A DNA stretch of 64,000 bases from Typhlomys cinereus (taxonomy: Eukaryota > Chordata > Mammalia > Rodentia > Platacanthomyidae). Shown piece after piece: positions 1 to 10,345 of the stretch. A program made the position numbers and the translations under genes. The notes under the pieces were generated by a model that saw only the letters and a program-made list of their open reading frames with translations, was not told where the DNA came from and searched no databases. Location: NCBI GenBank assembly GCA_023101885.1, contig JALPQD010000076.1, positions 3,812,897 to 3,876,896 of the forward strand, in the 5' to 3' direction. The stretch's first letter is position 1. The number at the start of each line of letters is the position of its first letter.

Positions 1-345
1 TTCAGATGTATGGCATTTGTCCCCTAGGGCTTTGCTTGGGTTTTCTTTGGATTCTGTTGGTTTCTGAGGAGCAGTGTGTCCTTCCTGAGACAAAGGTTGA
101 CCAGAAGCATCTAGGGCGGGCAGGCGGGTGTACCAGAAAAAGGGCTGTTGGCACGCTGGCTGGACCCGGGGAGTGGCCTAGAGGTCCTGCCAACCCGGGG
201 CAGGCTGGATGCTGCTCAGACTGGTCAGCGGGAGGAGCTGGGTCGGGTTCGTGGGGGTTGCCTGAGACGCAGGGTGACTGGGAGCATCAGGGGCGGGTGG
301 GCGCGGGGACCAGCAAAGTGGCTGGTGGCATGCTCAAGGTAATAG
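1..345. repeat. GC-rich block with a ~177-bp tandem duplication
   Basis: This block is much richer in G, C and CpG than the AT-rich DNA that follows. A segment starting CCTGAGAC at 84 recurs at 261 and stays alignable for about 80 bases (shared landmarks: GACYRGRAGCATC, GGGCGGG, ACCAG, TGGCAYGCT). The unit spacing is about 177 bp and the array is cut by the window edge. It could be a remnant of an L1 5' UTR monomer array, a minisatellite or part of a CpG-rich promoter. It does not resemble the 5' UTR of the L1 at 17012. ORFs through it have no recognisable product. Confidence 0.5.
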
Positions 346-589
346 TTTTCAATCCTGTGTTTTCTTCTAAGAACTTTTAAATTTTATCTTATTCTATATT
401 TGATTTTGAGCTACATTTTATATTAAATTCAAAGATTTGGTTGACATTCATCTCATACATGTGTGTGCTTGTATGCGCACAAACACACACACAATACACA
501 CACACACACACTTGCTTCTTATCCTGTAAGAAAAGCAGTTTTACTACTAAATACATTAGCCATAGAATTTCGTAGGTGCCCTTTGTCAG

Positions 590-1080
590 ATTAAGGAAAT
601 TTCCTTTTATTCTGTTTGCTGAGGGTGTCTATCATCCACAGATGTTGAAAATTATGCTTTTTGTGTCTCTGTTGAGATTATCACATTATCTCTGCCTTTC
701 TTCATAAAAATTTAAATTTCATTGATTGGTGCTTGATGATGCACTTGTTTAGGATTTCTGGATACTACTAGTTATAGTGTAGTATCTTTTATAGTTTATG
801 TATTGCTCCCTTGAACATGTGAATATTTGATGGAGCTTTTGTGATTATGGTCATATAAGAATTTGTATTTAGCTTTCTCTACATGGCTTTATATATTGCC
901 CAAACATTTAATTAAATTGTGTTGTCATGTTCAACCAGTTCAAAATATTTTTAACTTTTTCTTTAGACTTCCTCTTTGACCCACGAGTTGTTTAGAAGGA
1001 ACTTAATTTCTAAATGTTGGGGTACTTTCAGATATCTTTCTCTTATCCACTCTAATTTAACTTCAATATGACCAGAGAAC
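590..1080 (-). mobile_element. Ancient L1 ORF2 fragment
   Basis: Read on the minus strand, this AT-rich stretch resembles mammalian L1 ORF2. Plus-strand landmarks are CTGTTTGCTGAGGGTGTCTA near 615, TTGAGATTATCACAT near 672, and the ACCAGAGAACAT block near 1070 that in old L1 copies reads GGTCAGAGAACATA. It is heavily diverged, with no open frame. The family assignment comes from recognition by eye, and the boundaries are approximate. Confidence 0.5.
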
Positions 1081-1104
1081 ATCTCTTCCTCTTTCACTAC
1101 AAAC

Positions 1105-1320
1105 CAATATTTTTTCTTTTAATTAATTTATTCTTTGACAATTCCATACATGTGGATGATGCCTTCTGGTCAGGCTCATCTCTCCACCATCTCTTAACCT
1201 TCTCCTATCCTGACCAGCTCTCTTCCCTTGCACTTTCAGGAATTTTTGTTTTGTTTTGTTTTGTGTTGAATTTGGCTTTGTGACCCACTGCTTGCATGGG
1301 CGTGGGTATGAAACAACTCA
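1105..1320 (-). mobile_element. L1 3' UTR fragment, Lx-like
   Basis: The run from TTGACAATTCCATACATGTG (1137) through the pyrimidine-rich CTCTCCACCATCTCTTAACC to TTTGTGACCCACTGCTTGCATGGG (1275) resembles the antisense 3' end of old rodent Lx-type L1. A second, more degraded relative lies at 48540-48790. It has no coding content. Confidence 0.45.
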
Positions 1321-1389
1321 CTTGAGCATCAGAAACATCACAGAAGAAAGTCACTTCCTGGATTCAGTGCACAATTCTGCTAAGCATTC

Positions 1390-3885
1390 AGAGAGGAACT
1401 AACATTATTACTTCTCAAATTATTCCATAAAATAGAGAAAGAAGGAATACTCCCAAACTCTTTCTACAAAGTTAATGTAACTCTGATTCCACAGCCAAAC
1501 AAAGACACATCAAGCAAAGAGAATTATAGGCCAATCTCATTAATGAACACAGATGCAAAAGTCTTCAATAAAATACTAGAAAATCAAATCCAAAAACATT
1601 TTCAAAGGATCATGCATCATGTTCAAGTTGGGCTCACACCAGGAATGCAAGGATGGTTTAACATACATAAATCAATAAACGTGTCATAGTTAGGCACAGG
1701 TGTTAACTTGGCAATTGAGGGTTTGAGCTCTGGGCACATTTGTAGAGAATTAGTTGTTGAGTTAAATCCAGAGCAAACTTGCAAGAGATTATATAGCTGA
1801 TGGGGAAGGCCCAGCCCATGGCAGGTGAGATTAGGCCTTAGAATAAAATACAAAGAGTTGATTGAGAAAGTTGGCATCCTTGTGTACATTTTCCCAGACA
1901 TGCTGGTGTGGCACATAAGGATTGTCCTCTCTCAGCCATTATGTTGAGATGGTGTGTCCAAGTCCCTCGGCCCTGATGTTGGTATGAGCTCTCCTGTCAA
2001 GCTGAACTGAGAACTATAACTAGACAATCACAAGAGAAAATAAATCCCTTGTTCCCTTAAGCCATTTGATGGTGATTTATCAGCAACCATGCAGGCTAAC
2101 TGCTACAATGTGATTTATTATATTAACAGACAAAAAAATCATATGATCCTCTCAATAGATGCAGAAAAGGCCTTTGACAAAATTCAACATCCCTTCATGA
2201 TAAAAATTTTGAAGAAAACAGGAATGGAGGGGACATACCTCATCTTGATAGAAGCTATATATGACAAGCCTAAATCAAGCATCATTCTAAATAGGGAAAA
2301 ACTTGGAACATTCCAACTTGTGTGAGGCTTAACACAAAGCTGTGCACTGTCATCATTCCTTTTCGATATTGTGCTTGAAGTCCTAGATAGAGCAATATGG
2401 CAAGAGAAGGAGATAAAAGGAATACAGATAAGTAAGGAAGAAGTCAAAGTATACGTATTTGAAGATGATATGATTCTACATTTGAGAGATCCACATGACT
2501 CCACCAAGAAACTACTAGAATTAATAAACAATTTCAATAAAGTGGCAGGCTACAAAATCAACATACAAATATCAGTAGGCTTCCTATATATCAGAGACAA
2601 ACAAGTTGAGAAAGAAATGAGAGAATCAATCCCATTTACCATAGGTACAAAAAAATACCTTGGAATAAATTTAACCAAGGAAATAAAAGACCTATATAAT
2701 TGAAACTACAAAACACTTCTGAAAAAAATTAAAGAGGATACTAGAAAATGGAAAGACCTTCCTTGCTCATGAATCAGTAAGGTCAATATTGTGAAAATGA
2801 CCATCTTACCTAAGGTAATATATAGATTCAATGCAATCCCAATCAAAATCCCAATGTAATTCTTCACAGAACTGGAAAAAAAAATCTCAAAATTTATATG
2901 AAAGAACAAAAAACCATGATTAACCAAAACAATTTTGAGCAATAAAAAGACTGCTAAAGCTATCACTATACCAGATTTTAAACTATACTACAGAGGTATA
3001 GTAATAAAAACAGCTTGGTACTTGCACAAAAACACATGTATTGATCAATGGACTAAGGCAGAGAACTTGGATATAAACTCCTACACATACGGTCACTTGA
3101 TTTTTGACAAAGGTGCCAATGGGCGCTTAGGAAAAGATAGCATTTCAATAAGTGGTGTTAGGAGAATGGATATCTACATGTAGAAGAATAAAAACTGACT
3201 GTTTTCTCTCTCCTTACACAAAATTCAACTCCAAATGAACCAGACCTTGATATTTAACTCAAAACCCTGAACTGTTAGAAGAAAGAGTAGGGGTACACTT
3301 GAATTGACAGGCCTAGGTAAAAATTTTCTAAACAGAACAGCAAATGCCCAGGAACTAAAAACAATAATCAACATATGAGACTTCATTAAATTAAAAAGCT
3401 TCTGTTCTGCAAAAGAAACTGTTAATTGTATAAAAAGACAACCCACAGAATGGGAGAAAAGCTTTAGTAACTGTGAATCTGATGAAGGCTTAAGCTCCAG
3501 AGTACACAAAGAGCTCAAAAAACTAAATACTAAGACAGCAAACATTTCAATTAAAAAAATGGGCCCTGGAACTACTCAGGGACTTCATCAAAAAGAACTT
3601 GAAATGTCAAACAAATACCTTAAAAGATGCTCAACTTCCCTGATCATCAGAGAAATGCAAATTAAAACTACCCTGCGATACCATCTTAAGAATGGCTAAG
3701 ATCAAGAACACAAAGAATAGAGAATTCTGGTGAGGTTGTGGAGAGAAAGGGACACTTATTCACTGCTGGTGGGAATGTAAACTGGTATAACCTCTTTGGA
3801 AATCAGTGTGGAGGCTCCTCAGAAAGTTAATAATGAAACTGCCATATGACTCAGCTGTTCCAGTCCTAGCATGGTAAATCTCTAT
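1390..3885 (+). pseudogene. Truncated L1 ORF2 relic interrupted by an LTR
   Basis: This is a 5'-truncated L1 whose plus strand encodes pieces of ORF2 reverse transcriptase. Visible pieces include an AFDKIQHPF motif near 2175, a degenerate catalytic box reading FEDDM near 2457 instead of FADD, and a LYN-ending block at 2703. Downstream pieces run to the C-terminal SAVP region near 3855. Stops and frameshifts split it into short frames (2089-2325, 2371-2703, 2935-3183). It is interrupted at 1682-2107 by a solo LTR. The loss of the alanine in FADD and the many stops mean it is dead. It is clearly more diverged than the L1 at 17012-25643. Confidence 0.85.
1682..2107 (+). mobile_element. ERVL-MaLR-like solo LTR inside an L1 relic
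   Basis: The element starts TGTCATAGTTAGGCACAGGTG and ends ...CTGCTACA, about 425 bp. AATAAA occurs near 2038, followed by the family's TTAAGCCATTTGATGGTGATTTATCAGCAACCATGC-type end. At least five other copies lie in the window (9745, 16671, 22575, 24167 and 31917). It interrupts L1 ORF2 (upstream piece ends AATCAATAAAC, downstream piece resumes at TGTGATTTAT). A 5-bp target duplication is not clean here. The termini, length and polyA signal fit a rodent MaLR LTR; the exact subfamily is not determined. Confidence 0.75.
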
Positions 3886-4009
3886 TTTATGAGTCTGTAT
3901 TGATAAATTATTTTTAACCTAAAGTTTATGTTCTATTTAGAGCTCACTAGGAATAGGATATTCTATTTAAGCACATTGTCTGCTAATGCTCCTCTAGGCT
4001 GTGACTGTG

Positions 4010-4455
4010 TTTCAGATTGTCTTTGTTTTTCATGACCTTGATAGTATTGAGAACTTTAGGTCAAGAGTTTTTAACATATACCTCCATTCAGATTTGTCTG
4101 ACATTTTTCTCATAGTTAGACCATGACCATGAGTTTCTGGGAGAAAAAAACACACACAACAGAATTTCATTTTCATGGTATCAAAGTAAGGAGACGACAC
4201 ATCATTGGCTTCAGTTTTCACTCCTGATGCTGACTGTGACACCTGACAGGGTTGAATTTGTCAGCTTTTCTTCCTTTAATATTCTTTGAAAGGAAGCCAG
4301 TACGCTCAGCCCTCACTTGGGGAGTGGGAATACATAAACTATTTAGAATTCTTCTGCAAGAGAGTAGTCTCCTCTCCCTGCAGTTATTTATTTATTCAAT
4401 AATTTATTTATGTAAGCATGAAAGTGTCTTTATTCTTGGCTATCTTCGCTAGTTG
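4010..4455 (+). mobile_element. Ancient L1 (L1M) 3'-region-like repeat
   Basis: Landmarks such as CATGACCTTGATAGT (4032), TTTGTCTGACATTTTTCTCAT (4093), GAATTCTTCTGCAAGAGAG (4348) and TTATTTATTCAATAATTTATTTAT (4385) match my memory of the 3' region of old mammalian L1M elements. Not coding. Assignment is by eye; the 66-aa ORF over its end is incidental. Confidence 0.45.
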
Positions 4456-4479
4456 TCCTCTCCTTTTTTCTTCTTTTGA

Positions 4480-5480
4480 ACTTTAGATATAACATGCCCA
4501 GGGTTTGCTTTGGGTTTTTTGGTGCTTGTTTTAATTGAGTAATCTTCCTTGGGGCTCTTTGTATTTCTTGGATCTATGGTGTCTTGGCGTCATAATTTTC
4601 TTCTTCCACAAAACACCTGACGCAAATGACTTAGAGAAAAAGAAGTTTTATTCAAACTATACTTTCAGGTTACAGTCCATCATGACAGGCAGGTCAAAGC
4701 ATCAGGAGCCCAGGGAACTAGACACATGACATACACATCAAGAAGAAAGGACCAGGACCAGAGCATGCATAGTTGTTTGCTTGACTGCCAATTTGCCAGG
4801 GTTCAGCTCTGGTTCTTATATAGGGACAATGTTGCCTACAATGGACAGGTCTTCCTGCCTCGACCAAGACAATCAAGACAATCTCTTCTAGGATTGTGCA
4901 AAGACCTGCCTAAATCTAGAGAATTCCTCTCAATTGTGTCCAGATTCCCAACTCCCTGGTGTCAGGTTGGCAACCAGTGCTCACATCATATATGAGCTGG
5001 TGTTTTTCATGAAGTCCAGAAATTTTTTAGCTCTTATATTTTAGAATATTTCTTTTGTTTTATCTTTTCTTCCTGTAGAATATCAGTAAAATGTGTCCTA
5101 GATATACACCATTTTCCTAACTCCCTTAGATACTCTGTTTACTTTTAGGTTTTCAGTTTGGGTCATTTATATTTATTACCCTATATTCAAGGTTGTTGAT
5201 TGCTTTTCTTGACTGTGTCAAACTTACTATGGCACTCTCCATCTCAGTGACTATGTTTTTTTTTTTATTTCTAACATTAAACTTGAACCTACTTTTTAGT
5301 GTGTACGCCCCCCCAAGAATTGTTTCCCTGTCCTGTTAGAAACTTGATTATATTGACTAAAGTGATTCTAAATCTATTTACAGTTTTAACACACATTCCA
5401 TATCTGTTTCTACTTACATTGACTTATTGTTGAAAATGTATTGTAGCTAATTTAGTTTTGTATATTGTGTACTTTTTTTT
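4480..5480 (-). mobile_element. Probable ancient L1 fragment split by an LTR
   Basis: Two AT-rich pieces (about 4480-4605 and 4996-5480) look like one diverged minus-strand L1 or HAL1 segment (GAGTAATCTTCCTTGGGGCTC, then AGTCCAGAAATTTTTTAGC ... TACTCTGTTTACTTTTAGG). The MaLR LTR at 4607-4992 separates them. Low-confidence recognition by eye. Confidence 0.35.
4607..4992 (-). mobile_element. MaLR-like LTR, antisense, diverged
   Basis: The order of blocks matches antisense MaLR LTRs elsewhere in the window: a TTAGAGAAAAAGAAGTTTTATT block (reverse of the polyA-signal region), then CAGGTTACAGTCCATCATG, GGAGCCCAGGGAACTAG, and GTGTCAGGTTGGCAACC at the far end. It is older than the copies at 9745 and 31917. 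No target duplication was recognised. Confidence 0.6.
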
Positions 5481-6184
5481 GGTAATATTACCTTTGAAAG
5501 TTAGACACTTACAAAACAGAAGATAACAAAGGAAAGTGAACTTCATACCTGCAAATGAGCACACTGCCTTATGCTAAGGACCAAGAGCAGATTACTGAGC
5601 CAGCCTATTTAGGAATTAGGCTGAGAATTGTTGCCCTGGCCTCCCACCAGTCTTCATACTTCCTTGGTGACACTTTGTGCTTAGGGTGGGGTCTGACTGA
5701 CTTTTCTTCATGACTATCCTGACCCAGAGGTCTTTCTTTTCTTCCAGAAGAAATCTACACTCCTAGAAAGCTCTCCGTACTGGTACATTGGGACTTAATA
5801 TTTAATGCTTGTTAGAGTTGTGTTGTCAGGAGTACATTCTTGGTTTTTCCCATTAAGTTCGTTTAAGGTACTATGCCTCTAGAGATCTTAATTTCTGTAA
5901 TTTTTTAATTTTTTAGTTTAAAAAGTATAGTGTCCATTTTTAAGGACATGTGGAGTAAAATTAAATTTATGAAACTTAATCCAAAACAATGACTGATCAC
6001 CTGTTATAAGCAACATGCAGTGCCAGAAGCTTGATACACAAACATGATGGTAAGTTGAATTGTCTCATGTAGAAACCTTGAGGAAGAGAAGTACAATAAC
6101 TATGACAATAACAATTTAGTATGTGTCATAATAGTAGACCTTAGGAGCTTTTATAATCCAACAAAGCCCCCTTTTATATTTGCT
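5481..6184. other. No recognised feature
   Basis: AT-rich unique-looking sequence. It shows no long open frame, no clear repeat family and no RNA gene. Confidence 0.4.
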
Positions 6185-6360
6185 TATCTTGTGTGTGAGT
6201 GGGAGGGTACAGGATACATGCACAGGTGTGGAGGTCAAAAGACAACTTGTAGATAGGTGTTGAGACTCTCCATGTACCATATGAGTTCCAGAATCAAACT
6301 CAGGTTTCCAGACTTACCAACAAGTGCATTTATCCTAAGCTGTCTCACTGATCCCTAGAA
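6185..6360 (-). mobile_element. B2/B3-like SINE, antisense, diverged
   Basis: A TGTG-rich start, then GGAGGTCAAAAGACAACTTG, CCAGAATCAAACTCAGGTTTCC and a final AGCTGTCTCACTGATCCCTA follow the antisense order of rodent B2/B3 SINEs. The last part corresponds to the reverse of a tRNA-like head. Old and partial. Confidence 0.6.
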
Positions 6361-6483
6361 GGTCTGTTTATTCAGTGTGAATGAAAGTTGATGGGCCAGA
6401 ATTTCTTCCTTGTATGAAGTCCTATCAATCCACTCCTCTAGGACATTTTATTTTATGTTCCTTCAAACAAGATATGATGATGG

Positions 6484-6503
6484 CTTTTTTTTTTTATTCA
6501 ATT

Positions 6504-6539
<36 letters not shown>

Positions 6540-6744
6540 AACCACGGGCGAATTTGGGAACCACCATGGACCGCCTCCTCCTTGTTTACTCTGCCCCGGG
6601 ATTCACAGGCTCCGCCCTACCAGGACCAGAAGCGCAGGCTGCCCCCGCTTCCGCCTGGCGTCTATACGTGGCATCTGGGATCCGAACTCAGGACCTTCTG
6701 CCTGCAAGGCAGAGGCTTAACCCCTGAACCACCTCTCCAGCCCC
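6484..6744 (-). mobile_element. Young tRNA-headed SINE (Dip-like), copy 1
   Basis: A complete antisense copy. It runs from a T-rich tail (the A tail reversed), through a (TG) run at 6507-6538 and a GC-rich body with GAACCACGGGCGAATT, to the reversed tRNA-like head ending ACCTCTCCAGCCCC. It is flanked by a 10-bp duplication ATGATGATGG (6474-6483 and 6745-6754), which shows retroposition. CpG sites survive in the body, as expected for a young copy. ORFs crossing it are read-through of the SINE. Confidence 0.9.
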
Positions 6745-6964
6745 ATGATGATGGTTTTTGATGAGACACAGAGAGAGACACAGATGCACACACATACAGA
6801 GAGAGAGAAACTGAGAGGCAGAGATCTGAAGTTGCAGAAGTTGGACAACTAAAAAAAAAGGTACTTTATGGAAATCTTAGCTTCTATATTGCTTCAGGCA
6901 TCTTTATAGTTTCATATTTTTCATTGGAAAAAAATAAAAATTTTAACCATACAAATCTGAATTT

Positions 6965-7170
6965 GAAGTTTGGCTTTCTTAACTATAAGCTGATCATTAT
7001 GGGGGGAAATTACCACTTCAAGGTTCAATTTCCTTATGTATAAAATTTCAAAGATATTTCTCCTATCATAAGATTGTTGTGAACATTATGTGAAGCATGA
7101 GATTAGTTGTTAAAGGCACTTGTTGATGGGAAGGAATCCATTATGAGTAGCTATTATTATCATTAGTATT
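6965..7170 (+). mobile_element. MIR SINE relic
   Basis: The segment AGGTTCAATTTCCTTATG, then ATAAGATTGTTGTGAACATTATGTG, then GTAGCTATTATTATCATTAG follows the end of the mammal-wide MIR consensus (TCAGTTTCCTCATC ... GGGTTGTTGTGAGGATTAA ... GCTATTATTATT). It is diverged, as expected for a pre-rodent element. Confidence 0.55.
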
Positions 7171-8251
7171 TGAAGCTAAGATCCTCTAAGAAATCCTCTG
7201 GGAACTAGAAGTGTCTAGTTCTCTAGTTCCTCTCAGATGGGCTCATTCTTTGGTAACGAGAAGGAAGTAGCTTCCAATTCATGCTTCATAAAAAGAAATT
7301 TAAGGACTCAACTTCTTTGGTCTTTTCTTCCAAGTTCCTAAATCTCAGTTTTCTTCAGCAAGAATATCAGCCCCATAGAATCCTTGGCCACATGTACCCT
7401 ACATCTGATGACCACACTGGAATGTGTTATTGTGTTTTCTGGACAGGATTTAGAGTGAGCTCTCTTAGGCTCAGATGGTCCCTCCAATCAGGGAAATCTG
7501 GACTGTAATTGAGATGTCTCTCCACAGTGATGCCAAAAGCCATGCAAACTGAAACGACCACCATCCCTCGTGGTGAGTGTTTTCCTTTGGGAATTAGCAA
7601 GATGTTCAGGAGATAGGCAAAAGGCAGCTCTGGATCTCTTGGACCTGCTTCTTCTAGCATTAAATCCCATTTGTTTCAGGCTTGGAATGTCTGTGACAGT
7701 CTTTTCCTTAGAAAACTTTCTCTTCTTCAACAAATAGAGATTCTGATTAAGGTTACAGGAACTGGCATAAAGAAGAAAACATGTTATCTGTAGGAAATGG
7801 AGGAAGTGGAGAATGGTTACACGTAAATAAGCCAGATGCAGAAGCATGTACTGCAGGTTGAGCCTCCTATGTGGATTCTAGGTGACAGGCATGTCGGTGG
7901 AAGGGGAGAGGCAGAGTCTGGAAGAGGAAGGAGCTCAGGGAAAGGAGAAAGTGAAAAGAGAATAATGAGAGGTGAAATAATCAAGGTAGTTATGTGCACT
8001 TAAAAATGTCACTTTAAAACCAATTAATTTGTTTTTTGTTTATTAATAATTAATTGATTTTATTAATAGATGCTAACAAGTATTTTTAAATAAAGGAAGT
8101 AGCAAGATGAGAGATGTTTCGTTCAATTTGTTTGTTTATCTATTCATTAGAAACTTATTCAGGACTTTGCCGTCTATTAACTGGGCTTTCAGATTTTTCT
8201 TGTTGTTTTTGCCTTAGTGGAAGTTATGGTCTCATGAAGAGAGAGGGACAC
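7171..8251. other. No recognised feature
   Basis: Mixed-composition sequence with short opposing ORFs that look random. An AG-rich tract occurs at about 7890-7970. No family was recognised. Confidence 0.35.
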
Positions 8252-8586
8252 TGTCATGGTTTGAAATGTGTCCCTCATAGGCTCATGTGTTTGGGAAGGT
8301 GGAGCTTTGCTGGAGGAAGGCAGTCACAGGAGGTGGGCCTTGAGATGGATTAGCTCCACTCTATTTCCAAAAGATATCTGTTATTACAATTGTCAGTGTT
8401 ACAGTTCCCAGCCTCCTGGATGGATACAACCTAGGCCTTCTCTAGCTTCTACTGCCAGTCTTGCCATTTCTGCCATGGAAGATGTATCTCCCCTCTAGAG
8501 CTGTAAGCTGAATAAATCTCCCTTTCTCCCTTAAGTTGCTTGACTTTAGGTGCTCTCTCACAACAACAGAAAGAGTAATTAGTACA
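8252..8586 (+). mobile_element. MaLR solo LTR (MT/ORR1-like)
   Basis: It starts TGTCATGGTTTGAAATGTGT, the typical MaLR start, and has a GGAGGTGGGCCTTGAGATGG block and AATAAA near 8511. It ends ...AGTAATTAGTACA. The flanks gacac and aatac are a weak 5-bp match. The same subfamily occurs at 31473-31838. The orientation places its transcription to the right. Confidence 0.8.
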
Positions 8587-8604
8587 AATACTAATCAAGT
8601 AATT

Positions 8605-8636
8605 TTTTTTGCGTGTGTGCTTGTACTTGCATGCAT

Positions 8637-8678
<42 letters not shown>

Positions 8679-8924
8679 TGTGGTGTGTGATGTGTCTCTA
8701 TGTACCAAAGGCCACTATGTGTGCCTATAGACGTCCAATCATCCTTGATTGCTCTGTTTCCTTTTTGTTTTGTTCCATGGTTTCCTAGTTCTGCTGTCCT
8801 TGGATGGAAGTGCAGGCCACTGTCATTTCTGCCTGTTGCTTTTACATGGGATCTGGGATCCAAACTCAGGTCCTTCTGTTTCTGAAACAGAGACTTAATC
8901 CTGAGCCATCTCTCCAGTTCCAAC
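8605..8924 (-). mobile_element. Older tRNA-headed SINE, antisense
   Basis: Related to the young SINE family but of an older class. Its body reads CATCCTTGATTGCTCTG and TGGATGGAAGTGCAGGCC in place of the CpG-rich body of young copies. The reversed head is GAACTCAGG-like and ends AGCCATCTCTCCAG. It is flanked by CAAGTAATT (8596-8604 and 8925-8933). The (TG) run at 8640-8691 belongs to its tail. Together with the next element it forms an inverted pair. Confidence 0.85.
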
Positions 8925-8951
8925 CAAGTAATTAAAAAGATAATATATTTC

Positions 8952-9207
8952 TCCTCTGTCTTGCAAGCAGAAGGTCCTGAGTTTAGATCCAAGGTCCCAT
9001 GTAAAAGCACCAGGTGGGAATGATGGTGGCCTGCACATCTGGCCCTGATGGGCAGAGCCTGGAAAAATCCCAGAGTGAAGTAAGAAGGAGGCAGAAGCAA
9101 TCCAGGATAATTTCCAAAGTCACCCTTGGTCCTCCACAGAGACACACAGTACCCTCTGATACACATACACACACACACATACACACACACACTAAAATAT
9201 TTAAAAC
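8952..9207 (+). mobile_element. Older tRNA-headed SINE, 5'-truncated
   Basis: It begins inside the head (TCCTCTGTCTTGCAAGCAGAAGG) and continues GTCCTGAGTTTAGATCC (degraded B box), GGCCCTGATGGGCAGAGCC, and a CA-rich tail. It is flanked by GATAATATATTTC (8939-8951) and GATAATGTATTTC (9208-9220), 12 of 13 bases matching. It lies just 27 bp from the oppositely oriented copy at 8605-8924. Confidence 0.85.
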
Positions 9208-9559
9208 GATAATGTATTTCAAAGGTAATTGCTCTGAAGGAAAGTATTTTATAGTTCTTGGACGTTTTCCCCAAATGAGTAATTTTTTTAATTAGACAAG
9301 CTACTAGGTATATGTAGGTATATGGAATGAGATAACAAGTAGCTTCTTGAGATATGTACAGAAGGATGCAGGGAACCACAGGACATGGTACATTGGATGG
9401 ACCAAAAGAGGAGCAGAGAATGTAGCATAGGAAAGAAGGAGGAAGTTGAAGAAAACAAAATTGGAAATATAGTCAAAGTCAGATCAGCAGGATGTTGGTA
9501 GGCATAGGGAGGGGTTGGTCTGTCATTCAAAGGGAATGGAAAACTGCTGAAGGTCTTTT

Positions 9560-10345
9560 CCTTTCTTTTCATGTGTATGGGTATATGCATGTACATATGT
9601 GTGTTTGAATATGGGGTTCACTGTGTGTAGATGTATGGTATGTGAGTACATGTATGTGAAAACCTAAGAGAGATATCAGGAATCATCCTTGATTGTTCTT
9701 TCACCTCATTTCTCATTAAACCCAGAGCAGGCCATTAAGGGTAGTGTTGCAGTCCACCTGCATGGTTGATAAATGACCATCACACAGCTTAAGGGAAAAA
9801 GGAGTTTATTTCTTACGACAGTCTGGTTACAGTTCTCAGTCCAGCTCAAAGGGAGAGCACACACCAACACCAGGGCCCAGGGAACTAGCCACTATCACCA
9901 CATAACGGCTGAGAGATGGACAATCCTTACTTGTCAGACCAACATGTCTGGCCAAGTGAACAGAAGGATGCCAACTCTCTCAACCAGCTATCCGTGATTT
10001 ATTCCAGGGCCTAATCCCACCCACCATGGGCTGGGTCTTCCCCATCAGCCAGACAGTCTCTTGCAGGTTTGCTCTGGGCTTAACTCAACCATCAACTCTC
10101 TACAAATGTGCCCAGAGCTCAAACCTTTCACTGTCAAGTTGACACCTGTGCCTAACTATGACAGGTAGTTTGCCTAGCTGGCTTGCTCTGGGAATTTTTA
10201 GTCTCTGCCTTCCTGGGCTGGAATTACAGACAAGCTGTCACCCCTCTGGCATTTTCAAAGGGGCTGGGGATCCGTTAGAACTACAGTCCTTTTGCTTGAA
10301 TGGCAAGTACTCTAACCACTGAGCGATCTCCTCAGCCCCCAACTG
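9560..10345 (-). mobile_element. B2-like SINE split by a solo LTR
   Basis: Left part (about 9570-9744): TG-rich start, then ACCTAAGAGAGATATCAGG and CATTTCTCATTAAACCCAGAGC. Right part (10164-10345): GCCTTCCTGGGCTGGAATTACAGACAAGC, GGGGATCCGTTAGAAC and a reversed head ending TGAGCGATCTCCTCAGCCCC. Joined across the LTR they follow the antisense order of a B2 SINE. The LTR at 9745-10163 sits in the middle with a perfect 5-bp duplication, so the SINE predates the LTR. Confidence 0.65.
9745..10163 (-). mobile_element. MaLR solo LTR with perfect 5-bp duplication
   Basis: In plus-strand terms it begins TGTTGCAGTCCACCTGCATGG and ends CCTAACTATGACA; on its own strand it is TGTCATAGTTAGG ... CTGCAACA. 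It is 419 bp. The flanking GGTAG (9740-9744 and 10164-10168) is an exact 5-bp target duplication, as ERVL/MaLR integration produces. No internal region is present, so it is a solo LTR left by LTR-LTR recombination. Confidence 0.9.

Noticed and set aside
8591..9379. 262-codon minus-strand ORF, the longest in the window
   Set aside because: It runs through two opposite SINEs and TG/CA repeats (VCVYVCVCMC, HTHTHTHT). No domain is present; it is read-through of repeats.
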